DNA of 22,459 bases from CAZYWA01 sp964650975 [NCBI: uncultured bacterium] (GTDB taxonomy: Bacteria; JADJOY01): NCBI GenBank assembly GCA_964650975.1, contig CAZYWA010000062.1, positions 1 through 22,459 of the forward strand. The letters are read 5' to 3'. Within the stretch, counting starts at the first letter, position 1. The number at the start of each line of letters is the position of its first letter. The position numbers and the translations under genes were made by a program. Below are positions 1 through 7,529 of the stretch, one piece after another. The notes beneath the pieces are model-generated. The model did not search any database and was not told the origin of the DNA. It saw only the letters and a program-made list of their open reading frames with translations.

Positions 1-1
1 C

Positions 2-1018
2 TACTACGCACCGGGCTCGGCGAAGGCACGGTTCTGTGTCGCCGGGCGAGATGCGCTTTACCGGCTCTGCGCCGAGCGCGGCGTGCCGCACCGCAGGATC
101 GGCAAGCTGATCGTCGCGACCAGCGCGGAGGAAGAGCCTGCGCTCGAAACGCTTCGCGCTCGCGCCGCTGCGAATGGAGTCCTGAACCTGGAAGCGCTCG
201 ACGGACCCGCCGTTCGCGCCCTCGAGCCGAACGTGAAGGCCGGGGCGGCGCTCTTCTCGCGTGATTCGGGGATTGTCGACCCGCTGGCGCTGGTGGCGGC
301 GCTCTGGCGTGAGGCGCGCGATGGCGGTGCCGAGGCGGTGCTCGCCACCGAGCTGGTCGGCCTCGATCGTATTGCCGGCGGCTGGAAAGTGACGTCGCGG
401 ACCGCGGCTGATGCGACCGAGTCGCACGAGTCGCGCGTGGTCGTGAACGCGGCGGGACTCGCGAGCGATCGCGTCGCGGCGCTGGCCGGCATCGACGTCG
501 ACGCCGCCGGGTACCGGCTGCACTACGTGAAGGGCGATTACTTCTCGGTGACGCGCGCGCAGGCCGCGAAGGTGACGAGGCTCGTCTATCCGGTCCCACC
601 GGTTGCCGGACACGGCCTCGGCGTCCACTGGACGCTGGATCTCGAAGGCCGGGCGCGGCTCGGACCCGATGCCACGTGGATCGAGCGTGTCGGCACGGCC
701 GGGCTCGGCACCGCGGGCGGCCCGTCTCCCTCGGCGTACGCGGTCGATCCGGCGAAGCGCCAAGCGTTTCTCGCGGCGGCGCGCCGCTTCCTGCCGTTCC
801 TCGAATCGAACGACCTGGCGCCCGAGATGAGCGGCATCCGGCCTTCGCTGCGCACGCCAGGGTCGCCGGAACGCGACTTCGTGGTGGTGCACGAGACCGG
901 CCGCGACATGCCCGGACTGGTGAATCTGGTCGGCATCGAATCGCCCGGGCTCACGTCGAGCCTCGCCATCGCGCGTCACGTGCGCGACGATCTGACGGCC
1001 TCCGGGCTGATCGACTGA
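2..1018 (+). CDS. FAD-dependent oxidoreductase, L-2-hydroxyglutarate oxidase (LhgO)-like, 5' partial
   Basis: The reading frame is open from base 2 and ends at TGA 1016-1018, so the start lies upstream. The visible 338 residues begin with YYAPGSAKARFCVAGRDALY, which matches the LhgO/DadA-type flavoprotein motif found about 55-60 residues into that family, so mainly the N-terminal dinucleotide-binding glycine motif is missing. The rest has the expected order: a GKLIVAT strand, a substrate-binding middle part, VVNAAGLASD (typical second FAD contact) and a C-terminal GIRPSLR...GIESPGLTSSLAIARHV segment. Characterised relatives oxidise L-2-hydroxyglutarate to 2-oxoglutarate and pass electrons to the membrane quinone pool. 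Substrate assignment here is by family only; a related 2-hydroxyacid or amino acid is possible. The next plus-strand gene is 167 bp away and need not be co-transcribed. Confidence 0.85.
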   Translation, partial: YYAPGSAKARFCVAGRDALYRLCAERGVPHRRIGKLIVATSAEEEPALETLRARAAANGVLNLEALDGPAVRALEPNVKAGAALFSRDSGIVDPLALVAALWREARDGGAEAVLATELVGLDRIAGGWKVTSRTAADATESHESRVVVNAAGLASDRVAALAGIDVDAAGYRLHYVKGDYFSVTRAQAAKVTRLVYPVPPVAGHGLGVHWTLDLEGRARLGPDATWIERVGTAGLGTAGGPSPSAYAVDPAKRQAFLAAARRFLPFLESNDLAPEMSGIRPSLRTPGSPERDFVVVHETGRDMPGLVNLVGIESPGLTSSLAIARHVRDDLTASGLID

Positions 1019-1094
1019 CGGTCCCGAACGGCCCGCGTTCTCGTCTCACTCGTCTCTCGGCTGAGACGGCGCCGCTCGCGCCGAGCGTCCGATC

Positions 1095-1120
1095 GCGCGA
1101 ATTTCCACGGATTTTCGCGC
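1095..1120. promoter_or_regulatory. 7-bp perfect inverted repeat in the 1019-1185 gap
   Basis: GCGCGAA at 1095-1101 is repeated inverted as TTCGCGC at 1114-1120, with 12 nt between. It is the only clear symmetric element between the LhgO-like gene and the membrane-protein gene. It could be an operator or an RNA hairpin. There is no U-tract, so it does not look like a good intrinsic terminator. Confidence 0.3.
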
Positions 1121-1185
1121 CGTCGGCGGTGGCACGGCGTTTCCACTCACGAGCGGGCCAACCCGCACTCGGAGGAGGAACCCCG

Positions 1186-1773
1186 ATGCACCGAATGCAC
1201 CATATCGATCCCCGCTTGACGCATCCCGACCGCCGCTCACCCCCGCAGGTCGCGCGCGACACCACTACCGTCGTCCGGTTCGGCGGCATCCGTGCCGCGG
1301 GATTCCGGGATGGCGGCGGCGCGCCGCCGCGGACCCGCTCGGGGCGCGCCATGGTGCGCAGCTGGCGTCAGGTCCGGGCGCTCGATGCGGCGCGTCCGTC
1401 GATCGCCGCTCCCGCACGGCCGGTCCCCATCTCCGAGACCGCGATCACGCTGGGCGGCATGGCGCTCGGCGGGATCGCGGGATTCTGCGTGATCCGCCAC
1501 CTGGCTCCTTCGGCCCTGCGCGCCGACTGGCTGGTGGCGACGATCCCGCTGCTGGCGCTCTGGGCCTCGCTCGGCGGCCTCGCGGCGATCAGCGTGGCGC
1601 GCGCGACGCGCGGGATGGAGCCGCTGCCCGAGCTGAGCTTCGTGGACCAGCTGGGCCACCCGCGCTCGGCGCTCAAACCGATCGCGCTGGGTGTCGTGGC
1701 AGGCGTGGTGCTGGTGGGGATCCTCCAGATCGCGATCGCGGCGTGGGGCTGGGCCTCGCTGCACGTCGGCTAG
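1186..1773 (+). CDS. Hypothetical three-helix integral membrane protein
   Basis: A 195-residue protein I do not recognise. The ATG at 1186 is chosen because a strong Shine-Dalgarno (GGAGGAGG, 1171-1178) sits 7 nt upstream; the same frame is open much further upstream but has no better start. Residues 1-85 are hydrophilic and rich in Arg, His and Pro. Three hydrophobic stretches follow: about 86-103 (small residues, glycine-rich), 115-138 and 165-187. They are joined by a short basic loop (ARATRG) and a loop with PLPELSFVDQLG. There is no signal peptide and no catalytic motif. The layout suggests a small inner-membrane protein with an extended, positively charged cytoplasmic N-terminus. It stands alone: upstream is a metabolic flavoenzyme on the same strand, downstream the convergent kinase-diiron gene. 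Confidence 0.75.
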   Translation: MHRMHHIDPRLTHPDRRSPPQVARDTTTVVRFGGIRAAGFRDGGGAPPRTRSGRAMVRSWRQVRALDAARPSIAAPARPVPISETAITLGGMALGGIAGFCVIRHLAPSALRADWLVATIPLLALWASLGGLAAISVARATRGMEPLPELSFVDQLGHPRSALKPIALGVVAGVVLVGILQIAIAAWGWASLHVG

Positions 1774-1873
1774 CTGGCGCGCCGGCGGTCGATCCGAGCC
1801 CGGTGCACTTTCACTCGCCGAGCCAGGTCGACCGTCGGAGATCGATCAACCACGACTCGAGCTCATGGGCGTT

Positions 1874-1889
1874 GCGAGAGTCCTCTCGC
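1874..1889 (-). terminator. Possible hairpin after the kinase-diiron gene
   Basis: GCGAGA and TCTCGC form a 6-bp perfect stem around a 4-nt loop, 2 bp beyond the TGA (1894-1892) of the minus-strand gene. No T-run follows, so it is at best a weak terminator. It lies in the 118-bp gap between two converging genes. Confidence 0.3.
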
Positions 1890-1891
1890 TC

Positions 1892-4216
1892 TCAGGTCGT
1901 CAGCAGGCCGATCCGGCCCAGCCGGTGCTGGCGGTCGCGGGTGCACCGCGCCGCCAGGTGGTCGACGTCGATGCCCACCATCGCCATGTCGTCGCGGGTG
2001 CCGGCGATGGTGGCGTCGACCAGCGACGACCAGTGATCGGCCTTGTTCTGGAGCCGGTCCTTCTCGGACTTGGCGAGCAAGGGGAAGCGCTGCGCCAGGT
2101 AGTAGACGCCGAAGGCGACGTGGCGTGACTCGTCGTGGCCGACGTAGCGCATCAGGTAGTCGGCGAAGAGCATGTTCATGGCCTTGAGCTCTTCGATGCC
2201 CGCCGCTTCCAGGTCCATGCGCTTCGCGAGGGCCGCGCCCTCGACGAAGGTGGTCTGCGCCAGGCCCTCGATGATCACCTGCATTCCGAGCAGCAGCTCC
2301 TCGGCGGTATCGCTCTCGAACACTTCCTTGCAGAGCTGCTCGAGATGCGGCGACACCGAGCCGGTGACGCCCAAGCCGCGGATCACGTGCGAGAAGAACT
2401 CGACGTGGCGCGCCTCGTCCATGACCTGCGTCGAGCCGTAGTAGGTGGCGATGAGATCGGGTGCCTTGGACACCACCTTCGACGTGACCATGAGCGCTCC
2501 CAGCTCGCCGTAGTGGAGCTGGGTCTGCATGTTGGCCATCGCCTGGCGCACGATCGGCGGCAGCGTGCGCACCGCGCCGAGCACCGTCCAGTTCACGTCG
2601 GTCGACGCGTTCCACTGCTCGAACTTGGCCTTTTCGTAGAGGCGATTGAGGTCTTCGTCGGGGCGGTCGAAGGCTTGCGCGTAGACCGGACCCATGAAGT
2701 GGCCGGCGGCACCCTCCCACATGAGCACGTCGGCCTGGGCGAGGGTGTGCGCGGCGAACGAGCGCTTGGCGCGCCGCTGCGGCCCGGTTGCGCCGCGCGC
2801 GTCGTCGGCGGCTTCCGCGGCCTGGTCCCGATCCTTGGCCTGCCACGGCGGCACCACCAGCGCCACGTCCTCGTCGCCACCGCGCTCGGCGGCGAGGATC
2901 TCGTCGATGTTGCCCGAGAAGTAGTGATCTTGGATCCGCTCCGCCATCTCGTGATCGACCAGGATGTCGCGCCCTTCGTGACGCCGCGCGGACTTCATCA
3001 CTTCGGGCATGAGCCGCCGGTCGGTGAACATGTTGAGGTTGGGCGCCAGGATCTTGGCGTAGCGGTCGAAGTACACGAACTGCTTGGTGGTGAGCACTTC
3101 CTCGCGCATGAGCCGGAGGCCGTGCTTCCGCGCGAGGAAGTTGATCTTGGGCAGGATCTCGGCGTACGCGATGTCCTTGAAGGTGCGGAACACCAGCGGT
3201 CCGTAGGCTTCTTCGAGATCCTTGGCGAACACGTCGAGATCGATCGAGTGCCGGGGTGAGCCGAACAGCACCATCAGCTCCGCGAGCCGCGCGAAGTTCC
3301 CGGTGTTGAACGCGATCAGGTAACGGCTCATGAGCCGGTGGGTCCAGCCGGTGAAGCGCCCGACGATGCCGAAGTCGAGGAATCCGATGCGGCCGTCCTT
3401 CAAGTAGAGGAAGTTCCCGGCGTGCACGTCGCCGTGGAAGAAGCCGTGCACCACCAGGCATTCCATCCACGCGCGCATGCCGCGGATCAGGAAGCGCTCG
3501 GCGTCGGCGATGAGCGGCAGCAGCGCCTCGGCGTCGGTGAGCTTGTAGCCGTGGAAGCGCTCCATCACCAGCACGTTCTTCCGCGTGTAGGTCCAGTAGA
3601 CGCGCGGCGCCACGCAATCGTCGAGACCGGCTTCGGCCATCGCGCGGTTGAACTCCTCCATGTTCCGCGCCTCGCGCTCGAAATCGAGCTCCTCGCGCAG
3701 CGTGGCGCCGAAGTCCTCCACCACCGCCACCGGATTGAGCAGCTCGGCGGCCTTCACGAAGCGGTCGAGGAACCACGCGACGGTGCTCAGGATGCGCAGG
3801 TCCAGGTCGATCTTCCCGGCGATGTCGGGGCGCTGGATCTTGACCACCACCTCCTCGCCGGTTTTCAGGCGAGCGGCGTGGACCTGGGCGACGGAAGCCG
3901 CGGCGAGTGGCGTCGCGTCGAACTCGGCGAAGTGGTCGGCGATGCGCCCGTCGATGGCCCGCTCGACGATCGCCTTCGCCTGGTCGCTGGGGAAGCTCGG
4001 CACCTGGTCGAGGAGCGACTGGAACTCGTCGCAGTAGGGCTGCGGGAAGAGCCCCTCGCCGGACGCGATCACCTGGCCGAGCTTGATGAACGTAGTGCCG
4101 AGCTCGGTGAACGCGAGCCGCATCGCCTGGGGCGCGTCCATGCGCTTCCGGAACACCTGCAGCCGGTATTTCGCGGCGACGCGCGCGATCTCGAACAGCC
4201 GTCGGACCAGATTCAT
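1892..4216 (-). CDS. ABC1/UbiB/AarF atypical kinase fused to a ferritin-like diiron domain
   Basis: 774 residues. The ATG at 4216 has GGAAGGAG just upstream and overlaps the tetR stop as ATGA. Residues 1-~430 are a complete ABC1 atypical kinase: KLGQ (45-48), the Ala-rich loop AAAS (105-108), catalytic Lys126 in VVVKIQRP, HGDVHAGN (261-268) and DFG (281-283). UbiB/COQ8 relatives support ubiquinone biosynthesis and have ATPase rather than classical protein-kinase activity. After a charged, Ala-rich linker (~455-500), a helical domain carries a full diiron ligand set: Glu571, Glu601-x-x-His604 (DEARH), Glu650 (IIEGLAQTTF) and Glu696-x-x-His699 (DESRH). The order fits R2-, desaturase- and AurF-like carboxylate diiron proteins. 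The C-terminal membrane helix common in UbiB is not seen. Inference: a kinase-gated oxygenase or hydroxylase acting on a quinone or lipid. Domain calls are firm; function is not. Confidence 0.9.
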   Translation of the reverse strand: MNLVRRLFEIARVAAKYRLQVFRKRMDAPQAMRLAFTELGTTFIKLGQVIASGEGLFPQPYCDEFQSLLDQVPSFPSDQAKAIVERAIDGRIADHFAEFDATPLAAASVAQVHAARLKTGEEVVVKIQRPDIAGKIDLDLRILSTVAWFLDRFVKAAELLNPVAVVEDFGATLREELDFEREARNMEEFNRAMAEAGLDDCVAPRVYWTYTRKNVLVMERFHGYKLTDAEALLPLIADAERFLIRGMRAWMECLVVHGFFHGDVHAGNFLYLKDGRIGFLDFGIVGRFTGWTHRLMSRYLIAFNTGNFARLAELMVLFGSPRHSIDLDVFAKDLEEAYGPLVFRTFKDIAYAEILPKINFLARKHGLRLMREEVLTTKQFVYFDRYAKILAPNLNMFTDRRLMPEVMKSARRHEGRDILVDHEMAERIQDHYFSGNIDEILAAERGGDEDVALVVPPWQAKDRDQAAEAADDARGATGPQRRAKRSFAAHTLAQADVLMWEGAAGHFMGPVYAQAFDRPDEDLNRLYEKAKFEQWNASTDVNWTVLGAVRTLPPIVRQAMANMQTQLHYGELGALMVTSKVVSKAPDLIATYYGSTQVMDEARHVEFFSHVIRGLGVTGSVSPHLEQLCKEVFESDTAEELLLGMQVIIEGLAQTTFVEGAALAKRMDLEAAGIEELKAMNMLFADYLMRYVGHDESRHVAFGVYYLAQRFPLLAKSEKDRLQNKADHWSSLVDATIAGTRDDMAMVGIDVDHLAARCTRDRQHRLGRIGLLTT

Positions 4217-4971
4217 GAGTTGCGCTCCTTCCGGCCGGGCGCTCGAGAGTGCCTGGCCGACGGCGAGTCGGACTTCGTGGGTACGCGCTGCAGCCGGCGG
4301 CCGGGCGGTTTCTCCGCCGCGTCGAGGCCCAGCAGGATGAGTGCGGCGTCGATCATGGTCTGGCGCACCCGCGCGGCGTGCCCAGGGTCGCTCAGGTCCT
4401 TGCCGAAGTACTGACGCTGGCTGGGCTGATCGAGGAACGCCTGCACGAACTGGCCGTAAAACGTGCTGAGCAGGATCTCGACGTCGATGTCGCGGATCCG
4501 GCCCTCGGTCTTGAGCCGCGAGAAGTACTGCACTGCCATCCGGAAGAACGGCTCGAAGGTCTGGAACACGGTCGGGAAGTCCATCGACTCGGCCTGCAGC
4601 GAGGCCCAGGTGCCGATGCGGATGGGCCGCGGATCCACGACCAGCGCGTCGAAGATGGTGCCGATGAGATCGCGCACCGCGACGTCGACCGGCGACGCGG
4701 GGTCGAGACAGTCGCGGGTGGCGCGCATCACCTGGCGCGCGACCACGTCGCACACCGCGAGCCACAGGCTCTCCTTCGAGCCCCAGTGGTAGTTGAGCGC
4801 CGCGACGTTGACGCCGGCGCGCTTGCAGATCTCGCGGGTGGAGGTGCCGTCGTAGCCATACTCGGCGAACACGTCGAGCGCGGCGTCGAGGATTCGATCG
4901 CGCGCGCCGGCGCTCTCGGCCGACTCGGCCTCGGCGCGGGTCACGCGGCGGGAAAGCGCGCGAACGGTCAT
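4213..4971 (-). CDS. TetR/AcrR-family transcriptional regulator
   Basis: 252 residues from the ATG at 4971, which has AAGGA about 10 nt upstream; the frame runs open further upstream but that part reads as non-coding. An N-terminal TetR helix-turn-helix is clear: RDRILDAALDVFAEYGYDGT (about 24-43), then STREICKRAGV and NVAALNYHWGSKESLW (to about 70), with the NYHWGSKE recognition-helix signature. The helical remainder is the ligand-binding and dimerisation domain, ending in a basic tail (from about 225). The last codons overlap the downstream kinase-diiron gene by 4 bp (ATGA), so the two are one operon and probably translationally coupled. A large inverted repeat lies 44-77 bp upstream, so autorepression of the whole unit is likely. 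The ligand is unknown; fatty-acid- or lipid-related signals would suit the partner, but that is inference. Confidence 0.9.
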   Translation of the reverse strand: MTVRALSRRVTRAEAESAESAGARDRILDAALDVFAEYGYDGTSTREICKRAGVNVAALNYHWGSKESLWLAVCDVVARQVMRATRDCLDPASPVDVAVRDLIGTIFDALVVDPRPIRIGTWASLQAESMDFPTVFQTFEPFFRMAVQYFSRLKTEGRIRDIDVEILLSTFYGQFVQAFLDQPSQRQYFGKDLSDPGHAARVRQTMIDAALILLGLDAAEKPPGRRLQRVPTKSDSPSARHSRAPGRKERNS

Positions 4972-5014
4972 GGCGGTCAGGATTCCTTTCGGGCGGAAAC
5001 TCGCCGGCGGCTCT

Positions 5015-5053
5015 GCGTTCGCTTGAAGCACACGATTCAAGCGAACGCTTAAA
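5015..5053 (-). promoter_or_regulatory. Probable TetR operator upstream of tetR
   Basis: A perfect 13-bp inverted repeat: GCGTTCGCTTGAA (5015-5027) and TTCAAGCGAACGC (5036-5048), 8 nt apart. The right arm extends into an 18-bp near-palindrome, TTCAAGCGAACGCTTAAA (5036-5053), with the AAGCG-N2-CGCTT symmetry typical of TetR-family sites. So there is one strong site and one adjacent, inverted partial site. It lies 44-82 bp upstream of the tetR ATG, where it could block a promoter. No convincing -35/-10 pair could be assigned. Confidence 0.65.
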
Positions 5054-5099
5054 CTACTGGCGACGCCGCAAAGAGGCAAGTCCGGAACAGGATTCGCCC

Positions 5100-5123
5100 G
5101 GAGGGACGCGGTCCCTCGCGTCC
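5100..5123 (+). repeat. REP-like hairpin, copy D1
   Basis: Head GGAG (5100-5103), stem GGACGCG (5104-5110), loop GTCCCT (5111-5116), stem CGCGTCC (5117-5123): 7 bp, perfect. It shares its head and loop with six other copies in this window but has its own stem sequence. Confidence 0.75.
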
Positions 5124-5153
5124 GCAGCGGTCGATTTCGACGTGACGCTGCGG
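5122..5153. repeat. Inverted repeat joining REP copies D1 and D2
   Basis: CCGCAGCG (5122-5129) pairs with CGCTGCGG (5146-5153). Inside it GTCGA (5130-5134) pairs with TCGAC (5137-5141). With D1 and D2 this makes a compound cruciform or three-hairpin structure of about 75 bp. Confidence 0.7.
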
Positions 5154-5176
5154 CGGCGAGGGACCGCCGCCCTTCA
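5152..5176 (-). repeat. REP-like hairpin, copy D2 (variant head)
   Basis: Read on the minus strand: head TGAAG (a GGAG variant), stem GGCGGCG, loop GTCCCT, stem CGCCGCC. The plus-strand loop is AGGGAC at 5159-5164, with 7 perfect pairs. Heads of D1 and D2 face outwards, unlike pairs A and B. Confidence 0.7.
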
Positions 5177-5284
5177 GCGAGAAAGGGGCGCGCAATCGAG
5201 CATTCCGGCGTGGTGACTCGGAATTTGCACAGCGCGCCGGAAGGCGCGCCGGCGAGCGGGTAGCGAGCTACCTCGGGGGTGGGG

Positions 5285-5335
5285 CCCCGCAAAGACCGCG
5301 CTCTTTGCGGGGCGGGGGGCTTGAAAAAGCCCCCC
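5285..5335 (-). terminator. Tandem GC hairpins after arfB, probable terminator
   Basis: Two perfect hairpins lie directly downstream of the arfB stop (5340). One has a 9-bp stem, GGGGGGCTT (5314-5322) and AAGCCCCCC (5327-5335), around a 4-nt loop. The other has a 10-bp stem, CCCCGCAAAG (5285-5294) and CTTTGCGGGG (5303-5312). Their position suits transcription termination or 3'-end protection of the arfB transcript. There is no clear U-tract, so a structural or repeat origin is also possible. Confidence 0.55.
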
Positions 5336-5339
5336 GTGA

Positions 5340-5771
5340 TCAATCGTCGCCCGACACCGCACCGCGCGAGCGCTTCTTGGCCGAGTGAAGGGACTTCTCG
5401 GCCAGCCGCCGCTCGCGGGCGCCGCGCGACGGCTTGGTCTTCCGGCGCGGCTTGGGCGGCGGCGCCAGCGCCGCCAGCACCAGCTCGCGCAGCCGCTCGC
5501 GGCAGTCCTCGAGGTTCCGCGGCTGCGAGCGGAAGCGCTGGCTCACGATCACCAGCTCGCCCTCGCGGGTGACGCGACTCGCGGCGAGCGAGCGCAACCG
5601 GTTCTTGACGTACGGGCTCAGTACCTCGGTGCGGTCGAGGGCGAAACGCAGCTCGACCCGCGTCTCCACTTTGTTCACGTTCTGCCCGCCGGGTCCGCCC
5701 GAGCGGGAGAAGGCGGCGCTCAGGTCGTAAGGCGGCAGCGTGAGCCCGGGCCGGATGTCGAGCGGGTCCAT
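5340..5771 (-). CDS. arfB: Alternative ribosome-rescue factor ArfB (peptidyl-tRNA hydrolase, YaeJ/ICT1 type)
   Basis: 143 residues, close to the roughly 140 of E. coli ArfB. The N-terminal RF-1-type catalytic domain shows FSRSGGPGGQNVNKVETRVE, with the GGQ motif at 28-30 that hydrolyses the ester bond of peptidyl-tRNA in the ribosomal P site. The C-terminal tail from about 108 is strongly basic (PPPKPRRKTKPSRGARERR...), as expected for the part that enters the empty mRNA channel of stalled ribosomes. The short length and lack of a stop-codon recognition domain separate it from PrfA/PrfB. The ATG at 5771 has an AGGAGG ribosome binding site. The gene follows the oxidoreductase stop by 15 bp and is probably co-transcribed with it; no functional link between the two is evident. 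Confidence 0.93.
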   Translation of the reverse strand: MDPLDIRPGLTLPPYDLSAAFSRSGGPGGQNVNKVETRVELRFALDRTEVLSPYVKNRLRSLAASRVTREGELVIVSQRFRSQPRNLEDCRERLRELVLAALAPPPKPRRKTKPSRGARERRLAEKSLHSAKKRSRGAVSGDD

Positions 5772-5786
5772 GGCGCTGCCTCCTCT

Positions 5787-7529
5787 TTACTCACCGATCC
5801 AGCGCTCGACCACGTCGCGCGCCCGGTCGAGCCAGCCGTGCGGCACGAACGGCACCGCGTCCCACGGGCGGCCTTGCTCGTAGCGGCGCTCGTCCCACCA
5901 CTTGAGCGGCTTGAGCCACGCGGGCTCCTCGAGCGGCCACACCTCGCAGAGCGGCTCGATCGAGTCACACGCGAGCAGGATCGCGTTGACCGCGCGGCGC
6001 GCGGCCTCGTTGGCGGCTTCCATGGTGGCGAGGCTGGTGTGGGTCCGAACGTAGTCGGACGCGAGAAAGAGGTTGGGGATCGCGGTGTAGGCGTCGGGGC
6101 GCAGGTCCCACGTGCCCACGCGGTTCACCAGCAGCGGCTCGCGGTTCACTAGCCGCCGCGAGCTCTTGGTGCGATCCACGATGTCCGGGTCGAGCACCCA
6201 CGAGTGCAGGTTCTCGTCCTCGAGGAGCGGCCGGCCACTCGGTCCGCCGCCCGCGTTGGCGCCGCGCTTGAGCTGCTCCCACACCTCCTTCACGACCTGC
6301 GCCTCGTTGCAGACCCGCGCCGGCTTGCCGCGCGACGGGCCGTCCTCGAAGCCGGGGGTGGTCCAGTCGGAGACACACACCGAGAGGCAGCCGCGCACCT
6401 CGCCGTCGCCGTGCTTGGCCCAGTCGAAGTCGGGCCAGAACTGCGCTTGCGACACCGCGGTCAGCGCCCACGGGCTGTCCAGGTACATCTGGTGGCCGTA
6501 GACCATCGGCACGTCCTCGCGCAGGTAGTACTGGATGCCGTTCATCCACTCGACGTGGGTCTGGAGCTTGCGGATACCGTCGAGAACCGGGTCGGCGCGG
6601 ACCACGGAGTCGTCGACCAGCCGGCCCATCACCTCGACGGGGACCGCGAAGAGGTAGTGGTCGGCGCGCACGTCGACCGACTTTCCGCCGCGGCGGATCG
6701 TGACCTTGTCGATGCGGCCGCGCTTCACGTGGATGCGCTCCGCGGCGGCGTGCTTCACCCAGCGCACCCCGCGCCGCAGCAGGTAGCGAAACCACGGCTC
6801 GAGCCACACGTCGTTGGTGGGGCCGTTCAGCAACCGGTCGTAACGGACACTCGGGTCGGCCATCGCGAACAAGAGCTGGGCGGTGATCTTGGCGGTGGTG
6901 AGCGTGTCGGCGAGCTCCGCCTGGTTCGCCACCAGCGTGCGGGTGGCGCCCTTGGCGAAGAACGTCTGGTAGGCCTTGGAGCGCTGCTCGGCTTTCACGA
7001 ACTGCCACCAGCCGACGCGCCCGTACTCGTCGAGGCGGCGCGCCTCACAGCTGGTCAGGAACTGCCACATGCGGCCGGTGAAGAACCGGATGTCGCCCAG
7101 CGTGATGCCCATGCGCGCGAAGTCGCGCGGCATGTCGACGGCTTCCTGCACCTCGCGCCAGCTGCGGGGAAAGGCCGAGAGCACCATCACCGGCGCGCTT
7201 CCCATGTGGGTCATCATCTGCATCGAGCACGACACCAGGTTGTTGGCCACGCCGTTCGGGCGGTCGGGAAACGGGATGCGCCGCATGGTGTCGGTGATGT
7301 GGCGGTAGAACGCGGGGAAGAAGCGGAAGCCGTGCTCCGCCGGAAGATCCTTGCGCCCGCCCTTGCCGCTGCCGCGAAACGGCAGGCTGCGCGCCTTGCC
7401 GCCGAAGGTGCCGCTCTTCTCGTAGACGGTGACCGCGAAGCCGCGCTGCATCAGCTCGTGCGCGGCACTCATGCCCGCGATGCCGCCGCCGAAGATCGCG
7501 ACCTGGTTCCGATTGCGCTGAGGATTCAT
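5787..7529 (-). CDS. FAD-dependent oxidoreductase, phytoene desaturase / hydroxysqualene dehydroxylase-like
   Basis: 580 residues of the flavin amine-oxidase / carotenoid-desaturase superfamily. The N-terminal dinucleotide-binding motif is FGGGIAGMSAAHEL (GxGxxG at 14-19), followed by the E-K-x-G-x-x-GGKA stretch (VTVYEKSGTFGGKARS) that contacts the FAD ribose and flavin. The C-terminus has NLFLASDYVRTHTSLATMEAANEAARRAV, the usual second FAD motif. A long middle part (about 60-440) forms the substrate domain. No signal peptide or membrane helix is obvious. Relatives desaturate, isomerise or dehydroxylate long isoprenoids, so a polyprenoid substrate is plausible but unproven. No phytoene synthase, squalene synthase or hopene gene is in the window. 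ATG 7529 has a nearby GGAG. A distant homologue lies at 11619-13985, on the other side of the kinase gene. Confidence 0.82.
   Translation of the reverse strand: MNPQRNRNQVAIFGGGIAGMSAAHELMQRGFAVTVYEKSGTFGGKARSLPFRGSGKGGRKDLPAEHGFRFFPAFYRHITDTMRRIPFPDRPNGVANNLVSCSMQMMTHMGSAPVMVLSAFPRSWREVQEAVDMPRDFARMGITLGDIRFFTGRMWQFLTSCEARRLDEYGRVGWWQFVKAEQRSKAYQTFFAKGATRTLVANQAELADTLTTAKITAQLLFAMADPSVRYDRLLNGPTNDVWLEPWFRYLLRRGVRWVKHAAAERIHVKRGRIDKVTIRRGGKSVDVRADHYLFAVPVEVMGRLVDDSVVRADPVLDGIRKLQTHVEWMNGIQYYLREDVPMVYGHQMYLDSPWALTAVSQAQFWPDFDWAKHGDGEVRGCLSVCVSDWTTPGFEDGPSRGKPARVCNEAQVVKEVWEQLKRGANAGGGPSGRPLLEDENLHSWVLDPDIVDRTKSSRRLVNREPLLVNRVGTWDLRPDAYTAIPNLFLASDYVRTHTSLATMEAANEAARRAVNAILLACDSIEPLCEVWPLEEPAWLKPLKWWDERRYEQGRPWDAVPFVPHGWLDRARDVVERWIGE

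Larger units (their letters stand above)
4972..5339. other. 368-bp gene-free, hairpin-rich intergenic region
   Basis: It lies between arfB (upstream in transcription) and tetR, both on the minus strand. From low to high coordinate it holds the tetR leader, the TetR operator (5015-5053), two REP-like hairpins joined by a larger stem (5100-5176), a GGTAGC-GA-GCTACC inverted repeat (5259-5272) and two strong GC hairpins just after the arfB stop (5285-5335). No reading frame here looks coding. Confidence 0.75.

Noticed and set aside
4217-4765. Upstream extension of the kinase-diiron frame through the tetR gene
   Set aside because: It is out of frame with tetR and low complexity. The ATG at 4216 has GGAAGGAG and the ATGA overlap.
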